Position numbers and translations under genes: made by a program
The notes under the pieces: generated by a model
Databases searched by the model: none
The model's input: the letters and a program-made list of their open reading frames with translations, nothing else
Told to the model about the DNA's origin: nothing
Shown: positions 16,401-24,026 of the stretch, piece by piece
How positions within the stretch are numbered: the first letter of the stretch is position 1
Layout: each line of letters begins with the position of its first letter
Assembly: GCA_016213845.1 (NCBI GenBank)
Contig: JACQZN010000031.1
Location: forward strand, 124,001-188,000
Direction of reading: 5' to 3'
Length of the DNA: 64,000 nucleotides
DNA from: Candidatus Wallbacteria bacterium
GTDB lineage: Bacteria > Muiribacteriota > UBA6191 > JACPRK01

Positions 16401-19307
16401 CTCGTCGAACCCGGCGAAGCGAACACGGTACAGCCGCTTCGCGCCGAAGCTCGCGGCCACGTTCGAGCGACGGATCGTCTGACCCGGCAGCGGATCGAGG
16501 ATGAACGCCTGCTTGCCTGCGATCGCCTCCACTTCCGCGGTCACGGGTTCGGATTCGGAACTCGCCGTCTCGACCCGGAGCTGAACGGCGTAGGTACCCG
16601 GAACAATCGCATCAAGGGAGGTCTCAGCCGCGGCCGGGGAGTCATTGTGAGAGAAGCTAAGATCGCTCGTGCCGGCCGGCGAGTCAAGCAGGCGCCAGTG
16701 GTAGACGAGCGGGCCGAAGGCCGGATCGAAGGAACTGCGTCCGTCGAGAGCGATCCGGATCGTCCCGCCGGTCCCTGCCCGCTGTCGGCGGCGCGGTCCA
16801 CCCGCGATGCGTGCCACCGGTGTCGAGACGACTTCGACGGCGACCGTGTCAGCCGCGGAGCTGTCTCCGTCAGCTGTTAACACCAATGAGAGAACGTAGG
16901 TGCCATAGCGATCGGGAGTGAAGGCCACCACCTGGGCCCCGGTTGTTGCGTTCGGCGAGATGTCGCTCGAGCGGAGCGAGCTGCCCTCGGGACGTTGGAC
17001 AAAGTCCCAGGTGTAGGTCGGCCGGGCGAGATTGCCGGCGATGGTCGAGTCCCTGCCGTCGAGCGTCACCCTGCCCAGGCCTGAAACTCGCCCATCGCTT
17101 CCGGCGTTTGCATTGGCCGCCACGACGCTCCAGCTGGCCCAGGCTTCGTTGTCGACAGAGGCAGCCCTGCCCGAATTGGCGTCCACGGCTGCGAGCACGA
17201 CAGCGCTGAGCGTGGTCGGGCCGGCCGGGGCCGTGGCGAGCAGATCGACGGTGAACGTGAGCCACGCGCCAGCGCCTGCCGCCAGCGTCGTGACGTTGCC
17301 CGTCGCGGGTGTCACGGAGAAGCCTTCAGCTCCGGCACTGAAGGCGAGCCGCAGCGACAGGTTGCGCAGGGCGGCGCCGTGACCTGCGTTGCCTGGATTC
17401 GACACGCGCGTCCGCACGGTGAGGCCCGTCCGGCCTCTCCAGACACGAGCGCTCGGCAGTTCGACGGCATCGATCAGAAGCGTTGCCGAAGTTTGCACGC
17501 TCAGCGGGCCGGGCAGCTCGCTGGCGAGCAGGCTCACGTCCTCGCCGGTATCTGCGTCGTTCGCTTGCACATCGAGCCTTGCCGTACGCGTCCCCGGAAG
17601 CGCGCTGCCGGCTACGGCTACGTCGAAGCGCAACGTTGCGGTGGCCGAAGCTCCTATGCTCGTCACGGAGTCGGTCCGGACGGCAGAAAGTCCGGAGGGG
17701 GCGAAGGCAAGCTCGCACGACGTGATGTCGGCGCTTGTTCCGCCGGTGTTCCTGAGGTCCGCCGCGGCGCTGAAGGCCTGTCCGGCCGACACGTTCGCAG
17801 GCAGAGCTGCCCCGGTAACTACCAATGACGCAGCAGGGGCTCGGATTCTCACCGTGGCTCCGGTGGCAGCAACCTGCGAACCGTCTCTCGTGACGATCAG
17901 CCCGTAGGAGCCGGGTGCTATTCCAGCCGGGACCGTCGCTCGCAGCGTCGCATCATCTATCACTAGAAGCTGCGTCATTTGCGTTTGAAGTGCGTCATCG
18001 AAGCGCAGCGCCGTGACGCCAGCGAAACCGTTTCCGGTCAGTGTGATTTCAACCGGTGCGTCGTTTACGAGCAGCGAAGGCGAGGCCTGGGAGATGTGCG
18101 GCGGCTGCACGACGAAGGCCAGTACGCGGTTGTTGCTGTAGTCTCCGACGAACAGACGACCGCCCGCGACGGCAACACCCACCGGGTTTCTCATCGTGCT
18201 GGCGCTGATGCCGCCGTTGTTGGCCGTGTTCGACGCGAAATCCGGCTGGCCTAGCACCAGGTCGGCCGATCGCCCGTGCTGCGCTGGCAGGACGTTCCAG
18301 ACGAGCACCCGGTGGTTGTTGCAGTCCGCGACGAAGAGCCGCGTTCCATCGGAGCAGACGCCCTCCGGGGAGAATAGCGTGCCGGCGCCGATACCGGCGT
18401 TGTTGACGCTTGCCGACGTCAGGTCGGGCTGTCCGAGCACCAGATCCGCCGGCTGCCGGTGCTGGGTCGGCAGCTTGTTCCAGACGAGCACCCGGTTGTT
18501 GTCCGAATCCGAGATGTAGAGGCGCACGCCGTCTGACGCGATACCTTGGGGGTGATTGAGCGACACCGCGCTGACGCCTCCGTTGTTGGGCGTGCTCGAC
18601 GCGAAGTCCGGCTGACCCAGCACCAAGTCGGCGGGCTGCATGCTTTCCGTCGGTATGCTGTTCCAGATGAGCACCCGATTGTTGCCATCCGTCACGAACA
18701 GGCGCGTGCCGTCCGAGAAGACACTCTCTGGATTCGAGAGCGAGCTGGCGCTGATGCCGCCGTTGTTGGGCGTGTTCGACGTGAAATCCGGCTGGCCCAG
18801 CACCAGGTCGGCGGGCTGTTGGCTGGTCGACGGGAGGCTGTTCCATATCAGCACCCGGTGGTTCTGCGAGTCGGCGACGAACACGCGGGTGCCGTCCGTG
18901 CAGAGACCCTGGGCGTAAGCTAGCGACCCGGCACGAAGGCCGCCGCTGTTGGCAGCGTTGGACGTGAAACCGGGCTGGCCCAGCACGATGTCGGCGTCTT
19001 TCTGGATCGTGGTAGGAATCGCATTCCAGATCAGCACGCGCCTGTTTGCTCCATCCGTGAGGAACAGCCGGCCACCGCTGGAGGAGATACCTTCCGGCCC
19101 CTGGAGCGTGCTGGCCCCGATGCCACCCGTGTTTGCAGTGCCCTGTGCGAAACCCGGCTGGCCCAGTACGCAGGTCGCAGGCTCGTTAGTCTGCAAGGCC
19201 CAGCCGGTGCCTGGCAGTAGTGTTGAAAGGACGACAGTCAGTAGCCCTAAGCGGGAGCCCGACCGATGGCTCATCCACGCGCTCATTCCGAAGCGTTGCT
19301 GCAACAC
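13491..19307 (-). CDS. Giant exported NHL-propeller/TIG/CARDB/PKD protein with C-terminal sorting tail
   Basis: 1938 residues. A strong AAGGAGG lies inside the longest frame, so the GTG at 19307, five bases after it, is chosen rather than the ATG at 19322. A signal helix (LGLLTVVLSTLLPGTGWA) precedes six propeller blades of about 61 residues (to about 410). Each blade has ADLVLGQPDFTSNTPNNGG-type and NNRVLIWN-type motifs. A TIG/IPT domain (about 415-500), CARDB-like domains (500-720) and many PKD or Ig-like modules follow. The C-terminus has a Gly/Ser-rich GGGSGRSGGCW, a membrane helix (SSVILLLPGLYALLLRF) and a basic end (RGQRRSRPPDRAR): a Cys-containing sorting signal of the MYXO/JDVT-CTERM style. 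A cell-surface anchored role is inferred. Confidence 0.85.
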   Translation of the reverse strand: MLQQRFGMSAWMSHRSGSRLGLLTVVLSTLLPGTGWALQTNEPATCVLGQPGFAQGTANTGGIGASTLQGPEGISSSGGRLFLTDGANRRVLIWNAIPTTIQKDADIVLGQPGFTSNAANSGGLRAGSLAYAQGLCTDGTRVFVADSQNHRVLIWNSLPSTSQQPADLVLGQPDFTSNTPNNGGISASSLSNPESVFSDGTRLFVTDGNNRVLIWNSIPTESMQPADLVLGQPDFASSTPNNGGVSAVSLNHPQGIASDGVRLYISDSDNNRVLVWNKLPTQHRQPADLVLGQPDLTSASVNNAGIGAGTLFSPEGVCSDGTRLFVADCNNHRVLVWNVLPAQHGRSADLVLGQPDFASNTANNGGISASTMRNPVGVAVAGGRLFVGDYSNNRVLAFVVQPPHISQASPSLLVNDAPVEITLTGNGFAGVTALRFDDALQTQMTQLLVIDDATLRATVPAGIAPGSYGLIVTRDGSQVAATGATVRIRAPAASLVVTGAALPANVSAGQAFSAAADLRNTGGTSADITSCELAFAPSGLSAVRTDSVTSIGASATATLRFDVAVAGSALPGTRTARLDVQANDADTGEDVSLLASELPGPLSVQTSATLLIDAVELPSARVWRGRTGLTVRTRVSNPGNAGHGAALRNLSLRLAFSAGAEGFSVTPATGNVTTLAAGAGAWLTFTVDLLATAPAGPTTLSAVVLAAVDANSGRAASVDNEAWASWSVVAANANAGSDGRVSGLGRVTLDGRDSTIAGNLARPTYTWDFVQRPEGSSLRSSDISPNATTGAQVVAFTPDRYGTYVLSLVLTADGDSSAADTVAVEVVSTPVARIAGGPRRRQRAGTGGTIRIALDGRSSFDPAFGPLVYHWRLLDSPAGTSDLSFSHNDSPAAAETSLDAIVPGTYAVQLRVETASSESEPVTAEVEAIAGKQAFILDPLPGQTIRRSNVAASFGAKRLYRVRFAGFDEADAGAWSVAAAGSSAGGIGDGDGTGSATIEIEPGIQTITLRKLGQEVDAVQVDVAATAAPFVEILTKPSSGGPRRIHLDPGDSHVGAGSSGSPLFQWTLDGAPRGATTFQSTVTKPNYVLTAIGRYTFTLTVTDSSNSLASTSQVAVAVVDVPPSAPVFLDRTIYLKRPDSLAPHPEATSTFALDAAGSADRNGQALTYRWDVVEAPDRSVAHAATTTLVSIQAASEARTLAVFSPASRLADSTPVMAAAGQYRFRLSVSDGTNVTTSTIAVVALDPASLLPTADAEIDRIVYAGVSVPGGPITSLATDDPLERTAKVGFVRLDGRNSADPKRRSLTYRWTVATRPPGSTLAELQDADTPLAWFVPDKLGVYVLRLVVNNGIFGSAPAVVRIDVRGVNPETGEPWWDTRAQLELQDLTNAVRTSASVPVLETLTGHRVLLDAISSRTTKGLSFRFGQLGGPTVDLEKGGIESRETFTPVEPGTYLFSVKLVTGAGSIVSSAAAQVRVRSASPPAVSVVSSASTTEETGHEMRSETPTMPTGSLRVTLPTTVTLTALVGQADRGRIFDFAWRQLDGPPALLSRLTERRAGSEGSVTQFTPTTSRLHLFEVSATPLATATLLPDGPPAVRKIRVIVSQPDAPIPQPVPKVERLSLISGLGKLARKLRGAKRNSDPNLPVQLFGTPASTVEVDVVETGCNPSYIKLDGSGSRYLTNRPLNERLRYRWVEVTFNDNVSMSRPNDLVTEAYCFRCGPKKQHLIFNFYIDVLKPGDRSESVSTGLELEGTDPSTMPPEVGGVRLFLDGSLPVSEVLTSPALLAEFHSLALPSFVLDGQELVLLATDSAGTPVRPAITLRRNRLKFAADGPTKFESLEDGELVVSDMSRGSVTRAWFVPTTQQLAAFSGGMASITPLSAAVLLGGGSGRSGGCWTNPKTPWRATSSVILLLPGLYALLLRFCSRGQRRSRPPDRAR

Positions 19308-19513
19308 TCCGACCTCCTTCATCTCGAAGCTGTTTCCAGCCTCGATCTTCCGGACTGCAGGAGCGCCGTCTCAATGAGCAGAGTTCATCAATTTGCTGAT
19401 GAAGTCTGCGGGTGGCGCTTCCAGTCCGTCCCTGCGAGGAAGGCCTGTCGTCGTGAAGGCCGGGCGCACGCCGCCAACCCGTAGGGCGACTTCCCGGCCC
19501 ATCCGGTTCCCTT

Positions 19514-20473
19514 TCACCCCTTCAGCAGGCCAATCTCTCGCAGGCGTTGCTCGAGGAACTGCTGGGCCGTGAGGGGAGGGTAGCGGCGGGGATTGTCGGG
19601 AGTGTCGCAGCACGGCAGGCAGTCGAGAACGACGTCCGGCGCGGGGTGAACGAAGAAGGGGAGCGAGAAGCGTGACGCGTTGGCACCGTCCGTCGGGTTC
19701 ACGACGCGGTGCGTCGTGGACGGGATGAGCTCATTGGTGACGCGCGCCAGCATGTCGCCCGCGTCGGTGACGATCTGTCCTTCGAGGCTCTCGACGGCCA
19801 GCCACTCTCCCTCGCGGGTGAGGAGCTCCAGCCCCGAGGCGGTCGCCTCGCACAGAAGCGTGATCAGGTTGATGTCCTCGTGAGCGGCTGCGCGGACGGC
19901 GCGTGGGTCTTGGTGTGCCGAAAGCGGCGGATAGTGGATGGCCCGCAGGATGCTGTTTCCGTCCTTCGTCATGTGGCGGAAAGCGCCTGGCTCCAGCTGA
20001 AAGTAGGCGGCCAGTGCCTCCAGCAGCACGTTGGCGCAGCGCTCGAGCGCGTCGAAGAGGCCGAGCGCCACGGATTTGAGCTCCGGCAGCTCCGCAGGCC
20101 AAACGTTTGCGGGGTAGACCGAGGCCAGCCCATGAGAGGGCGGCAACTCGCGGCCGACGTGCCAGAACTCCTTGAGGTCGCCGACGGCCTGGTTCTTGGC
20201 GTGCTCCTTCCCGAAGCTGACATAGCCCCGCTGTCCGGCGCGGTCGACCTCGTATCGCTTTTTGGTCTCCAGCCCCAAGGCGAAGAACTCCTGGAAGAGC
20301 TCAAACGACCTACGGACGAGCCCGCTCTCCACCCCATGCCCCTCGACGCGAACGAAACCGAACCAGCGAAGAGATTCCCCGTACGTCGCCACGAACCGCG
20401 CCCGCTCAGCCGGCGTGCCGCGCACGAAGTGTTCGAGATTGACCAGCGGAACTTTCTTGAGAGTGTCGGACAC
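19514..20473 (-). CDS. 2-oxoglutarate/Fe(II)-dependent oxygenase, isopenicillin N synthase-like
   Basis: 319 residues from a GTG start with AAGGAGG upstream. The non-haem iron facial triad is complete: H198 and D200 in AAHEDINLITLL and H255 in PSTTHRVVNP. R268 in ASRFSLPFF would bind the 2-oxoglutarate carboxylate. The N-terminal DIOX_N part (WFGFVRVEGHGV, DLKEFWHVGREL) and the length fit the isopenicillin N synthase/ACC oxidase/GA-oxidase family, soluble cytoplasmic enzymes that hydroxylate or desaturate small substrates. The substrate is unknown and the gene is alone, with no biosynthetic cluster beside it. Confidence 0.9.
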   Translation of the reverse strand: MSDTLKKVPLVNLEHFVRGTPAERARFVATYGESLRWFGFVRVEGHGVESGLVRRSFELFQEFFALGLETKKRYEVDRAGQRGYVSFGKEHAKNQAVGDLKEFWHVGRELPPSHGLASVYPANVWPAELPELKSVALGLFDALERCANVLLEALAAYFQLEPGAFRHMTKDGNSILRAIHYPPLSAHQDPRAVRAAAHEDINLITLLCEATASGLELLTREGEWLAVESLEGQIVTDAGDMLARVTNELIPSTTHRVVNPTDGANASRFSLPFFVHPAPDVVLDCLPCCDTPDNPRRYPPLTAQQFLEQRLREIGLLKG

Positions 20474-20533
20474 CGGCTTCCTCCTTCGCTGCCCCCTGTC
20501 AGGGCAGCGTCGAAGCGCATGATAACCGGAGGG

Positions 20534-20561
20534 GAGTAGCGAGTAGTGAGTAGCGAGTAGG
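20534..20561. repeat. Heptamer array GAGTAGN, 4 copies
   Basis: Units GAGTAGC, GAGTAGT, GAGTAGC and GAGTAGG in tandem. They are the reverse complement of the CTACTCR units at 1861-1916, so the same repeat has two sites in opposite orientation. Confidence 0.85.
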
Positions 20562-20601
20562 GGAGACGGGCGGCTACAGGAAATGGCAAACGGGGGGCTA
20601 G

Positions 20602-20640
20602 CCCTTGCCCAAGCCCTTGCCCTTGCCCAAGCCCGCCCCC
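20602..20640 (-). repeat. G-rich hexamer array, potential G-quadruplex on the minus strand
   Basis: On the plus strand CCC triplets recur every six bases with TTG or AAG between them (starts 20602, 20608, 20614, 20620, 20626, 20632). The minus strand therefore has six GGG runs with three-base loops, an ideal G-quadruplex pattern. It lies in a non-coding spacer. Confidence 0.75.
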
Positions 20641-20643
20641 GAG

Positions 20644-20670
20644 AAAACGCGGTACAGGTAGACGCCGCGG
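20644..20670 (-). repeat. Half copy of the GTGGCGTCTACC palindromic element
   Basis: Read on the minus strand, GCGGCGTCTACCTGTACCGC followed by GTTTT matches one arm of the perfect palindrome at 40274-40329 with a few substitutions. The second arm is missing. Confidence 0.7.
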
Positions 20671-20706
20671 GATTTCCCGGTACGGGTCGCCGCCACTGCC
20701 ACGCCC

Positions 20707-21654
20707 TCAGGGGCGGCGAAGGGCGCGGGCGTAGAAGGTTTCGCCGGCGTGTTCGACACGCACGAGCAGATGACGGGCGAGCAGGCTGGCGAGCAGGTCG
20801 GGCTTCTCGCCTGCGCGGGCGAGCAGCTCCAGCACCGACTGTTCCCTCATCGGGTGAACGGCAACGACGCCCAGGATGTCGCGCTCCGCGTCGCCGGTGC
20901 AGCCGAAGGGCTCGCGCTCGTAGGCCATCAGACAGACGACTTCGGGTACATGGCGCATCAGAGTCTCCACGTAGGAGGTGACGACAGCCTCGGAGGGCGC
21001 CTTTATCGCAGCCTCGGCGGGGGGGCGGATCGGGATGCTGACATACGCAGTGCGGGGAGCGAGCCGGGCCAGGAATCGCCCGAGCTCGTCGGCGTCGTCG
21101 GGCGAGTCGTTGGCCCCTCCGACCAGCATGGTTTCCGTGACGAGCGTCCCCTTGAACTCGTGGCCGAACGCGAGCATGCCCTGGAGAATTGCGCCCAGGT
21201 CAAGCTGGCGGTGGGGGCGATCGACGCGGTGCCAGGCGAGCTCGCTGGCCGCGTCGAGCTTCAGCGAAACCCAGTTGGCGCGGGCCAGCTCCTGTCGGAC
21301 GTCGTGGCGCCAGAGGAGGCTCGAGTTGGTGATGACGGCAATCGGCACGCCCAGGTCGCCAAGCAGGTCGATCTCGCGGCCCAGGTTCACGTCCAGCGTC
21401 GGCTCGCCGTCGGGGGCGAAGGTGAGGTGATCGACCCGCTCAGCTTCCTCTCGCAGCGCCTCGATCCGGGCGCTGACCTCCTCGTGGATCAGTGCTGGAA
21501 GGTAGAACTCGCGCCGGTTCGTGCCCAGTTGCTCGGTGCGGCCCGCCTGGCAGTAAGGACAGGCGAACGAGCAGACCTTGGGCGGGATGTTGTTGATGCC
21601 CAGGCTCTGTCCCAGGCGCCTCGAAGGAACCGGACCGAATGCGATGGGGTGCAT
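20707..21654 (-). CDS. Radical SAM protein
   Basis: 315 residues, ATG at 21654. The radical SAM cluster motif is C28-x3-C32-x2-C35 in PKVCSFACPYCQAG, preceded by the family opening FGPVPSRRLGQSLGINNIP. TFAPDGEPTLDVNLG and VPIAVITNSSLLW are the expected SAM-binding strands. This subgroup is often annotated as wyosine-base-domain-like radical SAM protein of unknown substrate. The last 80 residues (ERDILGVVAVHPMREQSVLE) look like a small winged-helix-type extension. A [4Fe-4S]-dependent reaction is certain by family; the substrate is not known. No maturase or peptide substrate gene is adjacent. Confidence 0.88.
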   Translation of the reverse strand: MHPIAFGPVPSRRLGQSLGINNIPPKVCSFACPYCQAGRTEQLGTNRREFYLPALIHEEVSARIEALREEAERVDHLTFAPDGEPTLDVNLGREIDLLGDLGVPIAVITNSSLLWRHDVRQELARANWVSLKLDAASELAWHRVDRPHRQLDLGAILQGMLAFGHEFKGTLVTETMLVGGANDSPDDADELGRFLARLAPRTAYVSIPIRPPAEAAIKAPSEAVVTSYVETLMRHVPEVVCLMAYEREPFGCTGDAERDILGVVAVHPMREQSVLELLARAGEKPDLLASLLARHLLVRVEHAGETFYARALRRP

Positions 21655-21702
21655 GAGCGACCTCCCCTTTTTCGTCCGAACGCCGCAAGACTGCGGCCAG
21701 AT

Positions 21703-21978
21703 TCAGGGAGCGGAGGGCTTCTTGGGCTGGCTTCCCTCACGGGCTGCGATGGCTATGTGGCGCAGCGCCATCGAGCACTCTCCGAGCGACTTGGCCGACT
21801 CCTGGGATGCGGTCACCAGCTCTCGGGAAACCTGGACGGCCTCACGAAAGGCGTTGGTTGCCTCGACGGCGGCCGCTGCCGCGTCGCGCGCGGCCTTCGC
21901 CGCGTGCATCACCGAGAGGACCAAGGGGATGGCGGCCAAACCGAAGAGGCCCAGGACGATGGCTGTATAGAGGTTCAC
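21703..21978 (-). CDS. Small membrane protein with coiled-coil tail
   Basis: 91 residues from a GTG start preceded by GGAGGG at good spacing. One N-terminal membrane helix (about residues 4-24, YTAIVLGLFGLAAIPLVLSV) is followed by a long Ala/Glu-rich amphipathic helix (AAKAARDAAAAAVEATNAFR) that probably forms a coiled coil. A TATACT box lies on the minus strand at 22024-22019. No family is recognised; the architecture recalls small DUF948-like or methyl-accepting-like linker proteins. Confidence 0.6.
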   Translation of the reverse strand: MNLYTAIVLGLFGLAAIPLVLSVMHAAKAARDAAAAAVEATNAFREAVQVSRELVTASQESAKSLGECSMALRHIAIAAREGSQPKKPSAP

Positions 21979-22095
21979 AACGTACCCTCCAAGCTCCGGG
22001 AGAGAATCGGGCCAGGACAGTATAGCCGCGGGGGCCCCCGATCGGGCGGACTAGATCGGACGAAAGTGGCGACAGTGGCCGGGACACCGATGCGC

Positions 22096-22623
22096 CTAAG
22101 GGGCGGCGCTCGGTGGCACCAGCGCCAGGATGACCGCCAGACCGAGCGCCGCGGTGCCGAGCATCAAGGCTCCGGCGGCCAGGTAGAGCGCCGTTTCGGC
22201 GTGGTCGAAGTTGGCATTGCGCGAAGCCTCCTCGGCGCGCGCCCGCTCCAGGTTGGTTGTGCGGTCGAGCACGAGCAGCTTGAGGGCGCGCAAGTGGTGG
22301 TAGAGGCAATCGGAAGCGTAGAAGCCGTGGGCCATCGACGCCGCCACTGCCACGCCCAGGGCAAGCACGCTCACCACACCCAGCCCCTGCACGACCTCCG
22401 AGCGCAGGGCGTTGGCGAATAGGCTCGACTTGACGGCGCCCACGTTGGCCAGCAGGAATCCCAGGCCGCCCAGCTCCGCCAGGGCCAGCCGCATCAGCTC
22501 CCGGGCGAAGGTCTGGTAGCGGTCGTGCAGCTCCAGGTCGGCCCTGTACTGGGTATCCCGCAGCTCTACCGCTACCAGCGACAGCTCCGGGAGCGCCTCT
22601 TTTCTGAACGGAAGGAATCGCAT
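22096..22623 (-). CDS. Integral membrane protein of unknown function
   Basis: 175 residues from the ATG at 22623 (MRFLPFRKEALPEL); a longer frame to 22683 is open, but its extra residues are Cys-rich and unlikely. A soluble helical N-terminus (RDTQYRADLELHDRYQTFAR) leads to hydrophobic segments at about 50-68, 78-98 and 140-170, the last ending AALGLAVILALVPPSAAP. The pattern of helix, paired membrane segments and coiled region resembles SLATT-type membrane proteins but is too weak to name. It lies in the same direction as the small membrane gene downstream. Confidence 0.55.
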   Translation of the reverse strand: MRFLPFRKEALPELSLVAVELRDTQYRADLELHDRYQTFARELMRLALAELGGLGFLLANVGAVKSSLFANALRSEVVQGLGVVSVLALGVAVAASMAHGFYASDCLYHHLRALKLLVLDRTTNLERARAEEASRNANFDHAETALYLAAGALMLGTAALGLAVILALVPPSAAP

Positions 22624-22706
22624 CTTATCCGCCGCGATCCTATCAGCGCACGCTGAGCAGGGGAAGATGCAAGAGGGCAACACGGAACGCGCGCCGAGAA
22701 AAAGAC

Positions 22707-22729
22707 GTGGCGTCTACCTGGTCCGAGTT
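22707..22729 (+). repeat. Degenerate half copy of the GTGGCGTCTACC element
   Basis: GTGGCGTCTACCTGGTCCGA followed by GTT aligns with one arm of the palindrome at 40274-40329. A copy of GTCCTTCGACACG follows within ten bases, as part of the repeat cluster in this spacer. Confidence 0.65.
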
Positions 22730-22773
22730 CTCCGTCCTTCGACACGACCGCCCCCAAACTCGGTGCTGGGTTC

Positions 22774-24015
22774 CTAGCGCCTCACCCCGATCTTCTTGTC
22801 GTCGAAGTTGGTCTGATAGAAGCGGGCGAACTGCTCGAGGATCTCGGAGGCGCCCTTGTTGCCTGTGGAGGCGAGCTTCTGGAGCTCGAGCTCGGCGGCC
22901 TTGCGGCGGTCGGCAGAGGGGTCGTAAAGCGCTTTCTCGAGGTTGGCGAGATCGGCCTGGCCGCGCTGGGCGTCGACCATCTTGGCGCTGTCGGTGGCGC
23001 GCGCCATGGCCACGCGCGGGGCGATGCGGCCGGCCTCGGCGAGCTGGCGCAGGTGCTCGTCCATCGCGATCATGCCGAGGGCGCCGCCCTGGGCAACGAC
23101 GTTGGGGATGAGATGCGTCTTGCCCTCCTGGATGAGGCTGACGATCGGCGGTGCGGCGATGAGGACCTCGCGCGCGGCGACTCGCTGGGCATCGGAGACG
23201 CCCGGCAGGAGCTGCTGGGCTATGACCCCGCGCAGGGTCATCGCGAGCTGGGTGCGGATCTGTTGCTGCTGGTACGGCGGGAAGAGGTTGATGAGGCGGT
23301 CAACCGCCTGCCCCGAGGTCCGGGCGGGGACGGTCGTGATGACGAGGTGACCGGTTTCGGCCAGCTTGAGGACCCCGACGATGGTCTCCAGATCGGGCAT
23401 CTCGTCGATGAAGACGACGTCGGGGGCCTGTTTGAGAATGACCTTCAGAGCAGATGCGTAGGAGGCCGTGTCGCGCCCCAGCTCGCGCTGGCTGATGAGG
23501 CTCTTGCGCGTGGTGTGGATGAACTCGACGGGGTCCTCGACCGTGACGATGTGGCACTCGCGCGTGTTGTTCACGTGGTCGAGCATGCTGGCCACGGTGG
23601 TCGTGCGCCCCGAGTCGCTCGGGCCAGCCACCAGGATGAGGCCGTCCGGGAAGTCGAGCAGCCGCCGGACCGATTCGGGGAGCTCCAGCTCGGTCAGCGA
23701 GGGGATGCGGCTCATGATGGTTCGGAACGCGACCGCGAGCTCGCCGCGCTGCCGGTACACATTGGCCCGGAACCGGCCGACGCCTGCGAGGTTGACGGTG
23801 AGATCCATCTCGCCGGTCATCTCGAAGCGCGTGCGCTGCTCCTCGTTCATCATCACGTCGAAGACCATCTTGTTGAGCAGCTCGGCAGGGAACTTGTCCT
23901 GGTTGTAGGGCAGCAAACGCCCACCGAAGCGGCCCGCCGGCGCTGAACCGGTGGAGAAGATGATGTCGGTCGCCCCCTTGCTGACCATGTCCTGGAGCAT
24001 GTCTTTGACGCTCAT
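22774..24015 (-). CDS. PilT-like type IV pilus ATPase with altered catalytic motifs
   Basis: 413 residues. The fold is clearly PilT/PilU: an N-terminal PAS-like half (about 1-110), then a RecA-like half. Key boxes are changed. Walker A is GPSDSGRTTT (131-140), with Arg137 instead of the invariant Lys. The Walker B region is VVFIDEMPDLE (PilT has GEMRDLE), keeping Glu205. The His box reads VITTVPARTS, lacking the usual HT. The Asp box VTVEDPVEF is kept. The AIRNLIRE-like region is also diverged (PIVSLIQEGKTH). Family members retract pili by ATP hydrolysis; this one may bind nucleotide without efficient hydrolysis and act as a regulatory subunit (inference). It is 11 bases downstream of a cNMP-domain gene and surely in its operon. 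Confidence 0.85.
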   Translation of the reverse strand: MSVKDMLQDMVSKGATDIIFSTGSAPAGRFGGRLLPYNQDKFPAELLNKMVFDVMMNEEQRTRFEMTGEMDLTVNLAGVGRFRANVYRQRGELAVAFRTIMSRIPSLTELELPESVRRLLDFPDGLILVAGPSDSGRTTTVASMLDHVNNTRECHIVTVEDPVEFIHTTRKSLISQRELGRDTASYASALKVILKQAPDVVFIDEMPDLETIVGVLKLAETGHLVITTVPARTSGQAVDRLINLFPPYQQQQIRTQLAMTLRGVIAQQLLPGVSDAQRVAAREVLIAAPPIVSLIQEGKTHLIPNVVAQGGALGMIAMDEHLRQLAEAGRIAPRVAMARATDSAKMVDAQRGQADLANLEKALYDPSADRRKAAELELQKLASTGNKGASEILEQFARFYQTNFDDKKIGVRR

Positions 24016-24026
24016 AGCGGCTCCCG

